A stretch of DNA of 58,442 bases from Gelatoporia subvermispora B (GCA_000320605.2 KB445830.1:4913-63354), one strand, 5' to 3'; positions 21,381 through 34,277 are shown, counted from the first letter of the stretch. Made by a program: numbers and translations. Notes: generated from the letters alone by a model not told the origin.

Positions 21381-24061
21381 ATCATGTGGATCAGGGTGCC
21401 GACGTGTAGACGACGAAGAGGATGGGGAGCACATTGGCGAGGGCGAGGCCCGCATATCCTATCCTATCCTTGGTCCCGGGAAATGGTAGTTACGGTATCC
21501 TCAATTATCTTCGCTCAGATTGAGGTTCGCTCGAGAATGGCATCACTACGAACTTAGACATGCCAAGAAGTACTGTGGAATGTGCATTTCCGCGTTGAGG
21601 AGGCACTCTAGACCGGCCAGACACAAACGACTCAATCACTATCACGACTACCTCGTGAACCAGAAGGCTCTAATGCATAGCTGAGCGCAGCGCTGTTCGC
21701 GTGATGCGCGCTGTCAATGTTGCAGGTTCATGATGCTACAGAGCGAGCCTGGGAGGGTGTGAAGCGCGGAAGCTAGTTGAACAGCCCCAGCAGAGTTACC
21801 AGTAGTAGTGAGAGGCCGTAGAATGTCAATAGTCCGAATGAACTGCCTGTCGCAAATCAGGTATTCGGTTCGGCGAGGGACGAGGAGCCGGCCCATGACC
21901 AGGGCGCTAACGGCGCGGCAGAGCGCGACGCAGTCAGCAGCCGGCGGCTAGTGATGCCACAAGCTGAGCTAAGTCAAGTTAAGCTGTCGAGCTTTGTGTC
22001 GGATTGCGAGAACAAGCTCGTGCAAGCTAAGCCAGCCTGCAAGCCGACGGCATATTAGTCAGATATCTACACAGCTGCGATTGGAGAGCGCAGTCGCCGT
22101 CGCGAGATTCAGACCGGTTTCGGAAGGGGTCGGGGCAAAGCACGTGAGATACAGATCGTCAGGTAGCGCAAGCCAAGTAAAGTCGGCCGTGGGAGCAAGT
22201 TCGAGCAAGCCAGCCATTACCGTGAGCTTAACTTGCGGCGACACTAAGCAGCCGCGTCGACAGCGATGAAGCAAGTCCTTTCTTCTCTGCGCGCTGATTG
22301 CTGGCATTCTATTCCACGCCATTATCTCCTACTATCCTGACGGGTCAATATCTGAACCCCACCTATTCTGCCGCGATCTTGATGCCCTCTGGCGAACTAG
22401 CATCCCAACTTTTCCGCTCGGTGGTCTCGCCTCATGGTCTTCTCCCGGGATGGCGACACAGGTGTCGTAATCTGTTGGCTTCCTTACTTTCGCAGGACAC
22501 AGGAGCAGATTGACGCAGGTGCATATATTTGCGATTGGCGGCGCTGGACTTGGAAACGGGGCCTGTCAAGCAAGGGCACTATCCCTTCGGACCCGAGCTC
22601 AGAGGCTATCATCCAGGAAGGTCTGCATGTGGGATGTGTGCCTTACTTCACATATTCCTATGCCCATCGTGCGAATACGCTAATGCCTACTTTATGCGAC
22701 AGACACGCGACCATACGCACTACCCTAGTGTGATACACACCCGCTTCCCCCCTACCCACCACCCGGAGGATCTCACAGTGCATAGGGACCGCGCTTCGTA
22801 AGGCAGAGAGCTCAAGCCGGACCAGATCAGACTTCGGCTGCTGGAGTTCTATCGGAGTGATGTTGCGGCAGCTCAGGATGGGCTGCGGTTCATGCGCGAG
22901 GGCAAAATGAGCGTGGGCAAGATTTCTATACCGCGCACGGCCTAGACTGCTCCCATAACGACATAGCCATGGCCTTAGATTCGGCCCGTAGAGCGCAGCG
23001 CGTGCAATCCCGACGGAGACTGGTCTTCGTAAGGAAAGACGGCATCGTCTTCTTGTTCTCACGCACCGAATAGCTATGTGCAATACTGGTACCGGGAGAC
23101 TCATGACGTGTTCACGCGGGTACACGGCGTTTTGCGGAGCAAACCAATATACGTTCTGGGCTGGCGATCAGAAGTGCAGAGGACGGATGGGTGATGAGTA
23201 GCTGGCTGTGCTGTGAGCAGTTCTCATCATACGACAACTTACGGTGGTATATGTTAGTCGGGCCTGACGTCGGCGGTACGGGCTTCGATGTCCGCACTCA
23301 TCTCGGCCTACACATTCCTTTTGAGGTTTTACAGTGCTGAGTGCGTTTTGTGTTTCGTTGGTCGGCGCTTTCCTGACAATTGACGACGTATATATTTCTA
23401 TATATGTGATGACACACATCGCGGTGTTCTGGCGCAAAGATGACCTGGGCCTCTACTCGGCCCGAAATCGAGGAGTTTAAAGTCGGAGAAGCAGCACCAA
23501 CCAACCGCTGTCGGGGCCGAGGCCTTGTATTCCGAGGAGCCTTAACAATACCTACCTTTTGCAGTGTTCTGGCGTTGTTTGCAGCCATCGCCGCGCAAAC
23601 AGCTCCCCCGTCTTGATAAAAGCATCTTTGTGAGGCAGGACTGGCAAGACCCATATGTGGTGTATCGCCATCCCTCCGCCCTGATTACGTGTTGATGACC
23701 CATGCTATGCAAGACTTCGCCTCGTCCTCTCTTGGCGACCTCGTGGTACGATCGATGTTACTTTTAGACAGATATGGACGGTACTTACCTAGTGTTTGTT
23801 CGACTCGTTTGTCCTACATAAATACGAATTCCGTGGACATATGACACTGACTGATAGTTACTTGCATCGGTTACAGCCCTTTTCTAGACGATTGGACTAC
23901 GCTTGCGGCTTGCTGCGAATTCATGTCCACTCATACTTCGACTGTCAGTAGATCTAGTCAGACAGCGTAGACCACGCCTCGCCACGTTCCGTGCTATTCG
24001 TACGAGTCCCATTTGTCCCAGCACAGATCGTCAGTCGAGGATGTGTTTGTTACTCGCTACA
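21381..24061. other. long intergenic stretch, no gene recognised
   Basis: Frames are short and interrupted. Around 21970-22270 the + strand is rich in AAGC/AAGT words but does not form a clean repeat. Nothing between 22300 and 24000 matches a family I know. Confidence 0.35.
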
Positions 24062-24067
24062 TATAAG
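24062..24067 (+). promoter_or_regulatory. TATA-like element
   Basis: TATAAG lies 62 bases before the start codon at 24129 of the MLKL/HeLo-like gene, a usual fungal core-promoter distance. Confidence 0.35.
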
Positions 24068-24128
24068 TGCGGTCCTGTCGAGACCTGTATCTGCACTGTG
24101 TATCCCGCCTGTGATTCCTGCATATCTC

Positions 24129-26709
24129 ATGTCTCATGTCAGCTCAGACGACATTCTAAGCCATACAATCACTGCGCTCAAGGCGTTTCAGGTGGCATCT
24201 AGCGCAATCAGCGCCGTGCCTCTTCTACCCGCTGTAGTAGGTGCAGTCCTCGAGCTGGTGGAAACGATAGAGGTACACACCAAATATTCTCTTTGAGACG
24301 TGTTGAATTGAGTATGATGGCGGCTCTGCGATTGCCTTCAGACGGTCGGGCACAACAAGGAACAATGTCACCGGCTGAAGGAACGTGTAATTCAGCTTGG
24401 AAATGAACTGAAGGAAGATTTTGAGGAGTATCGTGACATGGTCGATCCGAGTCTTAAAGTCCAGCTCTCCAGGATGCTCTCGTAAGTACGGCTCATATCA
24501 TATTCTGAAAGTCACTCAAATCCGATAGAATACTCGACACTATTAAAGCCGACCTGGACAAGCTCTCTCGTCGGGGGCGTATATCTTCTTGGGTACATCA
24601 AGGGTCAATCAGGACAACGCTAGATAAGCACTTGGGGACAACAGACCAGATATCACACAAATATGCCGTGCGTCATCCATTCGTCCGGCTGTTGTGACTG
24701 ACACCATGCGCTTATAGCGCGACATGCTCAAGACTTTAGTCAAGACCGACTTGCAACAGGTCATATACACAAAGGATCATGTCAGCGCATATGTGCGAGC
24801 AACGACGTTGTCAGTACTGACGAACGTCCGCAGCGCCGTTATTTCAGAGTCTGCGATTTGGAGTTGGGGCGAACACGTGAACCACCAACTCAGCGTGACA
24901 TCTACAGCGAACAACAGGTTGCCGAATATGGCGGCCGTGTCGTAGCAGTTCGCTACCTTTGTCCGGGGAAGAACATCGAGGTATGTCGCTTTAGCTCGGA
25001 GAAGCATCTCCATTCACAAAGATACAGGATGTACTCGAGAGCACCGTTGGGAAGTTGCTTCAGTGGTTAGTTTCGTTGCCAGTTGCTGCCGAACTGCATC
25101 TGCTTACCACGATGGCCGCAGCCGCAATCACAATGTCGCGCAATACCTCGGACGCTCGCATCCTGCTATAAAGCAAGCTTTCATTGTTTTAGAAACAGGC
25201 TCGTCTCTTCGCTCATATACATTCCAGTATTCAATGTTTTTCTGTAGGCCGTATCAATACCACTCGTTTCTTTCGAACTCCCGGAAGTGTTGCCAAGAAG
25301 CTTCGTTGCTTCTTACAGATGGTTTGTTCGGATACTTTTGACACAAATTACGCTGCGCATTGACCAGTAAGATAACAGGTCATTGATTGGGAGGTTTGCT
25401 ATCGCGTATACTAGTCATCAATTGATCTGCAAACATGCTTTGCAGAGTCTGTTGCGATACATCAAAAGTGAAGGCTTGGTTGTTCCTACTAATGAACAGG
25501 TAGAATAGAACGCTCGTGGGCATAGGTAAAACTGACATATGTTTATGTTTAGGTGCACCACCACTCCCCTGAGTGCCTCCCATCGTTGTCAGTCGGCAAG
25601 GACGACACATTTGTCGTGACAGCCGAGGATCTAAGCCAAATAAGCGGTTGGTGCCTTGAATATCACCTCTGCATAGCGCATGATGAGGTGCGTCTTCCTC
25701 CGTTAAATTCCAGACGATGCTCAGAAATTAACCAGAATCACAAACGATCATACGTAGGTGTCTTACGGTTTGCTGGATCTATGTCGCTCATTAGCATATA
25801 GTCAATCTCGACGGACCGAAATAGCAGCTACGATGCGGGCTCTCACAACATGATGCGTATTCTCGACTACGCAACGCGATCAACAGCATCGAATTGCGAT
25901 ACTGGCGACATTTATAAGGATTGCATGCCGCAGATTTGGTCAAATGGCTGGGATTCTGCAAGTGCGCATGCCGAGATTGGAGATTACGGACATTACGATC
26001 GTCAGCTGGGCGTTTTTGTGCGCCTCGCGAACGTGTTCAACAGCCTCGAGCTCGAGCGTCGCACCCATTGGCATAAATGGAGGTATGTTGATAGGATAAC
26101 CCATAGTGTGGAGGTCTGTAACGTCAACACCGAGCGTGTATGGAGGTATGTTATGCATTACTTTGGAATGCGGAATCATCTAAAGGCCACCGGAATTTGT
26201 AGACTCGTCCTTGAACCTGGCAAAGCAATGCGCCGAGCACTTCTCTGTCGGCTATACGACGCAGAGATAGAACGCTCTTGGTGGATTTACGCATGCAGTG
26301 TCGCCGAATCTCACGGGATTCCCATGGAGGAAATCCGGGTTGGTGAGCCTTCACCTCCAGCGAGATGTTCGATTGGAGCGACTTACTCAGCGGCTCTGCA
26401 TCACAAGTCGAATTGTTCTCACACGAGTGCACAGCAAGCATAAGTGAAGATGTCTGCGATGAAGAATCTTGTGCGTGTACGTATCACGCGCCAATCAGTG
26501 TGTCAGGACCGTTGATTATGGCTCAACTAGTGCCAGCTGCTGTATACTTTCATTGGCTCCCTACCATGGCAAACGGCGAGATGCCTTCGCCATTCGGATA
26601 CTGGTCGCTCGAGGAAGAGGCTAGTCCTGGACCGTGGCCCAACATCTCGATCCCGGGCGTTGAATTGCACAGCCGGTACCGTGAACTTTATGTATTTCAT
26701 TCCGTGTGA
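24129..26709 (+). CDS. protein with MLKL/HeLo-like helical N-terminus, multi-exon (3' part unresolved)
   Basis: Exons 24129-24272, 24342-24481, 24529-24667, 24718-24780, 24834-24980, 25028-25065 and from 25122 to about 25194 join in frame across 43-69-base introns. The first 150 residues are amphipathic helices: ALKAFQVASSAISAVP, AVVGAVLELVETIE, NKEQCHRLKERVIQLGNELK and MLSILDTIKADLDKL. This resembles the fungal MLKL-type/HeLo-like four-helix domain known from cell-death and incompatibility proteins; it is a pattern judgement. A second domain follows (RRYFRVCDLELG, VAEYGGRVVAVRYL, NVAQYLGRSHPAIKQAFIVL), as in a widespread Agaricomycete family. Further blocks in open frames are FAIAYTSHQLICKHALQSLL (25392 onward), a 25850-26443 stretch ending SVAESHGIPMEEIRVG, and FDWSDLLSGSASQVE to a stop at 26709. 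Kinase catalytic motifs are not seen. Exons after 25194 were not resolved. Confidence 0.6.
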
Positions 26710-27600
26710 TCTGACATTCAGGCCTCCTCTCAGAAAATACGCAAATTATACCTATTTAAGCCCCCTGCAAGCACAACTGGTGACATGTTTTTCCGACTGT
26801 CTCCGTGCAGTGTTTCCGACACATGCTTCCTCCAAGTGCCACAGCGCCGAATGCCACAAAGCCTCGGATGGCCCTCAATCCACTGAAGCCCGTCGGTTGG
26901 TTAGTCAAGCTGGGAATCAAGAATATGACGAGGATTCGTGCTATGTTGATGACGTTAGTAGTGTTGATCAGTGACGGCGAGTGCTGTGAGATACCGGATA
27001 ATGGTGGCAATGGTATTTGGGCCTTACTAGTCTTCCGTTATATTCCTGAGAACGAAGTGCATGCAGTGCTACGAACTGCTTCACTGCCTTCGCTTGCTCC
27101 CTCACAACGACGTGCTTTTCACGGCCTTGAGCCATCCAGCCAGAGTCTCAGACCCTGTCAATTCTGTCGTTTGTGTCGCAGATAACCTCTCACCAACATG
27201 ACCCAGGTATCCTGGTAGGTCTGCAGAGACCATCCCGACATTCCGACTCGAACCGGGCCAGCATATATACATATATACGCTCTTGGTGCCCATAGACATC
27301 GTCCTCGGTCTGTATGCATAATGCGCTCCTGGTGTAGTATCAAACATGACTGCTAGACCCTGCTGCGAAAATAGGTACAGCCAGGAACCCCTCTACCTCG
27401 GTTTAACGTCCAACATCCGTGAGCCCGCGATCCAGCCCGCAAGAGCAAGTCCATTCCGACGTTCATCGCAATCTCAACCGGACGTCGCCCACCGGCACTC
27501 TGAGTGCCGTCCCAGCTTCACCTAGGTGGTTTGTTCACAGACAATACAGCCTTCCGGCGCCGCATACACCGTATCAAACTGGACCAAGGCCCAGTCCGTG
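26710..27600. other. intergenic, nothing recognised
   Basis: Only short unrelated frames lie between the MLKL/HeLo-like gene and the 5' flank of kinase copy 2. Confidence 0.35.
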
Positions 27601-27639
27601 CTCGAACGGCGCGCCCGGCGCGCACAGATGTTGGGCAAA

Positions 27640-28000
27640 GTCGTAACGGCGCACTTGGCCGCCGTTCCAAACGCGCCCGCCATCCGGTCAGAGACACAAC
27701 TCCCGTTGCAACTGGGTCGCCCCGACTCGTTTGACGGGACAAGGCGCAGAGGAGGAGGGGAGGAATATAAACCCGCCCTCTCCAGCGCTAGAGGGCAGCG
27801 CACCTTGACTTTCTGCACTCATCACTCCTGCTCGTCCGCTGCGCGGGGAGCCTGTACGTACGAACTTTCCTCCCTCCGTACCCTCCGCGAGTCCTTCGCA
27901 CACGTCCGCTGGTCGGATAACACCCGTTGCTCGCACAATCCGTCTGATTCTGTCCGAGCACCCTCGCCGTACGTACAACCTCCAGAAGGGGAACGTCAGA
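27640..28000. repeat. 5' flank of kinase copy 2, inverted duplicate of 10011-10360
   Basis: Read on +, this flank matches the minus-strand flank of kinase copy 1 block by block: GCAGCGCACCTTGACTTTCTG, CACTCATCACTCCTGCTC, GTACGTACGAACTTTC, CCGCTGGTCGGA and AACCTCC ahead of the start codon. The promoter was duplicated with the gene. Confidence 0.7.
27766..27771 (+). promoter_or_regulatory. TATA box of kinase copy 2
   Basis: TATAAA lies 230 bases upstream of the start codon at 28001, at the place of the AT block in the homologous copy-1 flank. Confidence 0.45.
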
Positions 28001-29621
28001 ATGCCGTCCCCCAGTAAGTCGTCCCTCGCGGGCAAGACTCTCGTCCTCGACGCGCGGTACGAGCTCGAGGAGCAGCTCGGCTCAGGCAGCTTCGGCGCCG
28101 TCTACCGCGCGCGCGACGTCCGCGCCCCGGCGTCCGCGCCCGTCTACCGCGCCGTCAAGGCGATCCGCAAGCCCGAGCACCCGAACAAGGGCAAGCTCGG
28201 GATGATCCGCCGCGAGGCGCGCCTGCACGCGGCCGTGTCCGCGCACCCGAACGTCGTCACCGCGCACGGCGCGTGGGAGGACGCGGAGTACGTGTACATC
28301 CTCCTCGACTACTGCTCCGGCGGGGACTTGTACGACTACATCGACGAGGGCGAGTTCCGCGGCGACGACGCGCGGGTGAAGAGCGTGTTCGTGCAGATCG
28401 TCGACGCTGTGATGGCGTGCCACGAGCGCGGGGTGTTCCATCGCGACATCAAGCCCGAGAACATCATGTGCAGTGCGGACGGGAACGAGGTGTACCTCGC
28501 CGACTTTGGGCTCGCGACGGACAAGGAGCGTAGTCTGCGCCACGGCGCCGGGAGCGCGATGTACATGAGTCCCGGTGAGTCTCGTTTCAGACCGGCCGCG
28601 CGCCGCACGAAGTGAGGCCGAAGCTGACTCGCTCGCTCGCGCGACAGAGTGCATCGGCGAGGAGTTCGAGTTTGCGCCCTACTCGACGCGCACGAGCGAC
28701 GTCTGGGCGCTCGGCGTCATCCTCGTCCAGCTCGTCGCGGGCACCGCGCCCTGGAAGACCGCGCGGATCGAAGACACGCGCTTCTGGCGCTTCCTCGATG
28801 CGCTCGACGGGCCCTGCGACGGCGCGGCGTTCTGGGGCGAGCTCGGCGTGTCGCAGCAGCTCGGCGCGCTCCTCAACCGCGTGTTCGAGCTCGAGCCGGA
28901 GATGCGGATGACGGCGGAGGAGCTGAGGGAGGAGATCCTAGAGGTGGGGACGCTCTTTGCGACGGAAGACGAGAGGGAGATGAATGGCTGGAGGCTTTCC
29001 GAGCCGCTGGACGGCTCGCTCGACTCGGACGAGTCGTTCCTCCTCGGCGGCATGCTGAACCGCGGCCGAGAGATCATGGACGAGGTCAAAATATACCAGT
29101 GTGATGCAGCGGAAACGGAAGAGACCGATGAGCTTGAGCAACATGAGAACGTGCTGGCAGCGGCGATGCCCAAGCAAGCCATCAACGCCGGTGTGCGCAT
29201 GCACTTTGACGCGCCTGCTATCGAGTCCGAGCCAGACTCCGACTTTGACGACGAAGAGATGCCGGAGACAGTCGTCAACGTCGTCCTGCCTGTGCTCGAC
29301 GCCGCCGACGAGCTCGCCTCTTACGGGCCCTCAGACATCTCCTCGGGCTCCAGTTCTAGTGCATCCGCCTTCGCCGCGCACGAGCTCCACAAAGCCGACG
29401 TCAACGGGCTTGCATACGTCCCGCATGCGATCCTGAGCGTCGTCATGCCCGTGCTCGAGGCGGCCGACATACTTGCATCGTCCGATCCCTCGGGCTCGGA
29501 CGACCCGTTCGACGCGTGGAAAGGTGCGAAGTGGGCTGGTCTCGGGGCTGAGAAGGCGACGGGGATGCGCACGGGGCCGGTACCCGTACGGCGCGCGGTG
29601 GAGCGGATGGAGTTGGCCTAG
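28001..29621 (+). CDS. Ran1-like serine/threonine protein kinase, copy 2
   Basis: Exons 28001-28574 and 28648-29621 join across a 73-base intron at the same place as copy 1 (MSP|ECIG), giving about 515 residues. The catalytic motifs are intact: GSGSFGAV, AVKAIRK, HRDIKPEN, DFGLATDKERS, and APYSTRTSDVWALG. The C-terminal tail has the same two related helices (VVLPVLDAADELAS, VVMPVLEAADILAS). Copy 2 has a few extra residues after the start and differs from copy 1 mainly in the acidic tail. GC content is higher here and codon choice is strongly C/G-ending, consistent with a well-expressed or more recently constrained copy. Role as for copy 1. Confidence 0.9.
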
Positions 29622-30246
29622 ATGGCGACCGGCGCGGGCGTCGTTTGTAGAGTCCCAAAATGCACGACGGATGTGAAGTAGATAGAAAAAGTGAATTAAA
29701 AAGATCATTAAACAAATCATTCCTGCCCGAGTGTGAGCACGAGTGAGAATAAACCGCGGGAGGCGAAGGCTTGCGGGGGCCAGGTAAGTTTCGGGGCTAG
29801 TCCTGCAGGCCGCTTTCCAGCATCGCGTGAAGGCTGGCACTGAGCCGGTCTGAATTCCAAGTGTCCGCATGGAGCAAGGGCATAACGTGCACAATGAGCT
29901 GGTGTAGTGTCGGGTCGAGGCACGACAGCGGATGCTTGGTCGATAGGCGCGGCGGACAGGATCATTGACAAGACCAACTCCGAGTCGTCCAACGCGCGCT
30001 TGATGCTATGCTGCCAGCACGCACCGCCTACCATCTCCGCCAGTCGACCCCCACCTCGCTCCCCACAGGGCAACGGGACTGCATCTCCTTTTCACAACGA
30101 GTGCACCGGCACCGGACAAGTGCAAGCTGCATCGAGGAGTCGCCAAAGTACACTCAGATACACGCACCACGGAACGGATCCCTCAACCGCGTCCAAATGC
30201 TGCACATATCTCCCGCAGCTCCTGCGCTTCCCTGATAACTGCCGGC
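29622..30246. repeat. 3' flank of kinase copy 2 and short spacer
   Basis: About 29700-29830 matches in reverse complement the repeats at 7430-7517 and 8234-8320 behind kinase copy 1 (CGAAACTTACCT, CACTCGTGCTCACACTCGG). The rest up to the F-box gene end at 30247 holds nothing recognisable. Confidence 0.6.
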
Positions 30247-31706
30247 CTAGAACTCGGCGCCGCTCATCCCGCTCAGCTCGAGCACCGGCCGCGCGCCCGT
30301 CCGTACCACCCTCCAGTTGATCTTCAACCCCCGTTCAGCATCTTGGATCACGCTCAGCCCGCGCAGGTGCACCGCGGACTGGAGGAAGCGCGGGGAGTCA
30401 TCCGAGCCGATGAGCAGGTCCACGACGCCGCGAACCATCGCCCGCGGGAGCTCCTCGTCGTCGTAGGCCGGGTACAGCTGGATCTGCGTCAGGCGCACTT
30501 TGCTGCAGACGCCGGCGATCTTGGCCTGCAAGAAATCACAGGTGTGTCAATGGTGCTCTTTTCTGTCCTGGGTGGGAGGCTCGGACGTACGAGGACCCAT
30601 CCCAGCTTGCGCACCATCCCCGGCTCGATGGACACCCCGAGCCTGAGCTCCTTGACCGGCGCCGGCGCGCCCTCCACCGCACGGACAATGCGCGGCACCT
30701 CCTCGAAGCGACAATACTTCGTGACCTTCTCCGCGGGGTTGTTGCGCACCACATCCATCAAGACCCCGTCCCCGTCCATAGCATCGTACGCGAGATGGAG
30801 CGACTTCACGCGCGTGCGCAGGCCCATCTCGTCGAGCAGCGGCGCCGAGCCGTGCACGTAGTCCAGCACTCGCCACTGCGGCCCGCCGCCCGCGCCTCCC
30901 CCCAGCCGCGGCTGGACGACGCGGTACGCGATCTTGCTATCAAACGCGATGTCCAGCCGCTCGAGCGCGGGGAACGCCGCGCCGAGCAGGGGCGCGCCGA
31001 GGACCGTCGCCGACGGCGCGTAGATGAACTTGCGCAGCTGCGGGAACGGCCCGAGCCGGTGCTCCACCGCGCCGCGGATGGTGAGAGCCAGGACGCGGAG
31101 CGTGCCCGCGCAGCCCTGGAGGATGCACGCGGCGTCGAGGGCGGGCTCTGCGTCGGGGCCGACGAGGGCGATCTCGGCGTCCACGAGCGGCGCGCGGAGC
31201 TGCTCGAGGAGCCCGATCCACCCGCGGCCTGCGTGGCGGAGCTGGATGAGCTTGAGCTGCCCGAGCCCGCGGAACGCGCCGCCGAGGTGCGGCGCGTGCG
31301 CGAGCAGCTCCTCGGCGTTGTGCAGGGTGAGCGCGGTGAGGTTCGGCGCGTGCGCGAGGACGCCCGCGAGCGCGCGCGCGGGCATGGCCGACGGGTGGTT
31401 CGCCCGCGTGATGCAGAGCGTCCGGAGGTACCGCGCGCGGAAGGGCGCGTCGGCGAGGACGAAGTCGAGGAACGCCCAGTAGCGCCGGTCGGGCAGCTTG
31501 TGGAGGCGGTACTCGCGGGTGTTCACGAGCAGGACTTTGGTGCCCTGCCGCAGGAGGGCCCTGGAGCAGGACATGAAGGAGAGGAGGTCTTTCTTCTCGA
31601 GGAACTTCATGATCCAGAAGAGGATGTCATAGTTGAGACGGAGGAGTGGAACCGTGGCGGCGTCACTAATGCTGGCGCGGGATGTTTCGCGAAATTGGAT
31701 ACGCAT
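30247..31706 (-). CDS. F-box/LRR-like protein 1
   Basis: Two exons, 31706-30591 and 30525-30247, join in frame over a 65-base intron with a GTACGT donor and TTGCAG acceptor, giving 464 residues. The N-terminus holds an F-box-like helix set, LNYDILFWIMKFLEKKDLL followed by FMSCSRALLRQG. Irregular leucine-rich units follow: LAGVLAHAPNLTALTLHN, LRVLALTIRG, ALERLDIAF. F-box proteins bind Skp1 and bring substrates to SCF ubiquitin ligases. No other domain is visible. The overall plan matches the genes at 32524, 37685 and 48912. Confidence 0.8.
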
Positions 31707-32523
31707 AATTTGGGGAGAGTGGGATAGGACGCGTGCGGCCTATGTATATGCGGTTTGGATACATAGTACTGTGGCTCATGGTTAGTCTGGTAGAGATGGC
31801 ACGGTTTGTCGTGTCAACTCAACATGAATGAAGGGTTGGTTTACGGGGGCCGCACCGGCCCACAAATGTCAAAGAACGACGAAGGGGCCAAGACGGTCAA
31901 ATGTGTGGTACGGCCACAGCACTCAGTAACTCCCGCAAAGTCTGACATGACAAGTACATGTATGCCCATCTCAACCATTGTCCCTATACGCACAGGACTT
32001 CTATTCCCTCCCCGAGGATTGATACATGACGTAACGGACTGTTAGTCTACGTCGCTAAGTGCGGTAGATTGGGTGAAACATATGACGAGGGAGCAGCAGG
32101 GCCTGTCACCATTCAATATGCTTGAACCCGTGGAATTCTGAGTAAACAGTGCAGAATATGATTTGATCGGTCCGAACCTCAGCATTAATCGACATGCAGT
32201 TGAGGTGGCTCTTACATATCAACAGGCTTGCCAGACTGACCCCAAAGCAGCCTGTGACCATTGTCCGTCTCCCGGCCACATCACGACCCATCGCGTCATA
32301 TACGACGGATCTATGAGCGCTCGCATGGGCCCGCCTCTGGGGATATCGCCGTTTACGTGCCGGCGACTTTTCACACATGAAGGAAGTAGAGGGGAACATC
32401 GATGATTATATCGAGGCGAAACACCCAATCGCACACTACAGTAACGCATACGACATGATATACGACCGCCAGCGGTCGGGACAATAAGCGCGAGGGGCAA
32501 GCCCTGTTAAGCACACATGGGCC
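31707..32523. other. intergenic, nothing recognised
   Basis: This holds the promoter of F-box gene 1 and the 3' end of F-box gene 2, both on the minus strand. Short open frames show no family signal. Confidence 0.35.
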
Positions 32524-34145
32524 TCAGAGGGACGCATATTGATACCTGCGAACATATTCCTCGCTCACGTGTCGATACGGCTGAAGAAACCATGAGGGTC
32601 TACCCATACACGGGACTCAAGCAGGCGACTTACCCGATACACCTCCGGCAGATCTTCGCCGTTCTTCGAAGGATCGCCGATCGAGGGGATGGCCTGCAAT
32701 TGCAACTCCCCTCTGTCGTCGTTGATGATCCGCCACGTCGAGTCGTTGTCGTCACTGGGTGTGAAGATTCGGAGGTACGACAGCGACTGCGCCCCCGCGA
32801 TCAGCTCTCTGGCGCAGCGCGGCATGTCTATCCTCTTCAGCATGGCCTCGACTCTAGGAGACAATGGATTCTCCTGGGCGTCCATGTCGCTCAGGCACAC
32901 TGTGAGATGCGAGAGGAAGGTAGCATGGAGTCCTCGCGCTAGCACGTACTGCCGAAGCACATCAGCTAATGTCCTCGACGAGATGACAACGGAACCAGAA
33001 CTTACGAAAAACTGAACAACCTCCTCTTCGCTCACGTCGTCGTCCTCCTGCACGAGGACATCCAGTGATACGTATCTCACCGGAACACTGTGCAATATGT
33101 CAAAAAAGTCGTCCTCGTCGAAATCACCAAGTCGGATCTGCAGCATGAGGCTATGAGGGCTCGCGTCTTCGATGACAGAACGCGGGTAATGTGGCGGAGG
33201 GGTCGCCATGAGGTAGTTTGGCCGCATGTCAACTGTGAGCGTCTTGACTTTAGTGCACAGGCCCAGGGCGTACAGCGAGCGCGCATCGCCCTGGAGGAAG
33301 TCGAGCTCTTTCCAAGTCGTCGTCCATTGGACTAGCTGGTTTTGCCGCCGGATATCGGCCACCTCGTCTTCTGGGGCGTCCAAGAGGTACGACTTCGCAA
33401 GCCACCACGCGGTGAGGTTGATGTGGAGCTCGCGCAGATTCGGGAAAACCTCGATAAGCACGTCAAGGCCGCGAACATCGTCGTGCAGGAGTTCCAAAGA
33501 GACGACGTTGGAAAAGCGAGAGAAGATATTGTAGAATCTCATGTTGACTGTCAGGTGCTTGAGGGTGCTGGTGCAATTGACGAGCATTTGCGACGCGTCT
33601 GGGGCGGCGGCTAGGAGCCATGGATGGTTGACGACAGCCATGGCACGTATGATTGGAGAGTCAACGTTCTCTAGCAATCTTCTCCATGGTTCATGAGCGT
33701 CCTGGAAGCTCACTGACCGCAACTTCTTCATCCCAGCGATTGTTAAAACGATCCCCGGCGCGTGCTCCTCGAGACGTTCGCAGTCCGTCAGCCAGAGAAG
33801 TTCCAAGTTGTGTGCATGTTTGAGAACGCCCAGGAGCGATTGGGAAAATGAGGAGGTAGCCGCGTACATGCTTGGGCGGAACGCTCGAAGGTATCGGGAT
33901 CTGGATTGGACGTCGTTAAGTACAAAGTTCAGAAAGCCTTCGGCCGTCGGTCCTTTCATGTAAAGCCCGGGTTGCTCTTGGATGAGAAGCCTGACGCCTG
34001 GAGCATACAAATCCCTGCATACTTGCATCATAGCGATGAGTTCGCGGTAGTTTAAGAGATTCATGAGCAAGAGTATGATGTCGATGTTGAGAAATGGCTG
34101 TGCGGTCACAAAAATAGAATCCGCAGCGTGGAAGGGGTGACCCAT
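32524..34145 (-). CDS. F-box/LRR-like protein 2
   Basis: A single long frame of over 500 residues. The second Met (34145, MGHPFHAADSIF) is preferred because the upstream 30 residues are an aromatic-rich reading of 5' UTR. The F-box reads FLNIDIILLLMNLLNYREL, then MMQVCRDLYAPGVRLL. Leucine-rich repeats follow (SLLGVLKHAHNLELLWLTDC, LKHLTVNM, FPNLRELHINL). The frame stays open to 32565, but a canonical GTAAGT donor and TTCTTCAG acceptor (intron 32581-32633) would replace the end with HVSEEYVRRYQYASL and stop at 32524. I favour the spliced form, with moderate confidence. Role inferred as SCF substrate adaptor. Confidence 0.78.
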
Positions 34146-34270
34146 TGTAAACGTCTGGGTTTTGAAGAACGGCGTAAAGAAAGTCGGGAGACGATCGTAC
34201 CGCGAAAAGGAATGGATGAGAAATGTGCACTGCACCTATGCTGCGTTGTAAGTGGACGGATGACCGCCAT

Positions 34271-34277
34271 ATTTATA
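34271..34277 (-). promoter_or_regulatory. TATA element of F-box gene 2
   Basis: TATAAAT on the minus strand lies about 125 bases upstream of the preferred start at 34145. Confidence 0.4.

Noticed and set aside
30795..31727. 310-codon + strand ORF rich in Glu/Arg
   Set aside because: Antisense shadow of F-box gene 1; biased composition and no domain.
32910..33010. A second short intron (GTAAGT..ATTAG, 40 bases) within F-box gene 2
   Set aside because: Removing it would break the open frame, so it is read as coding.
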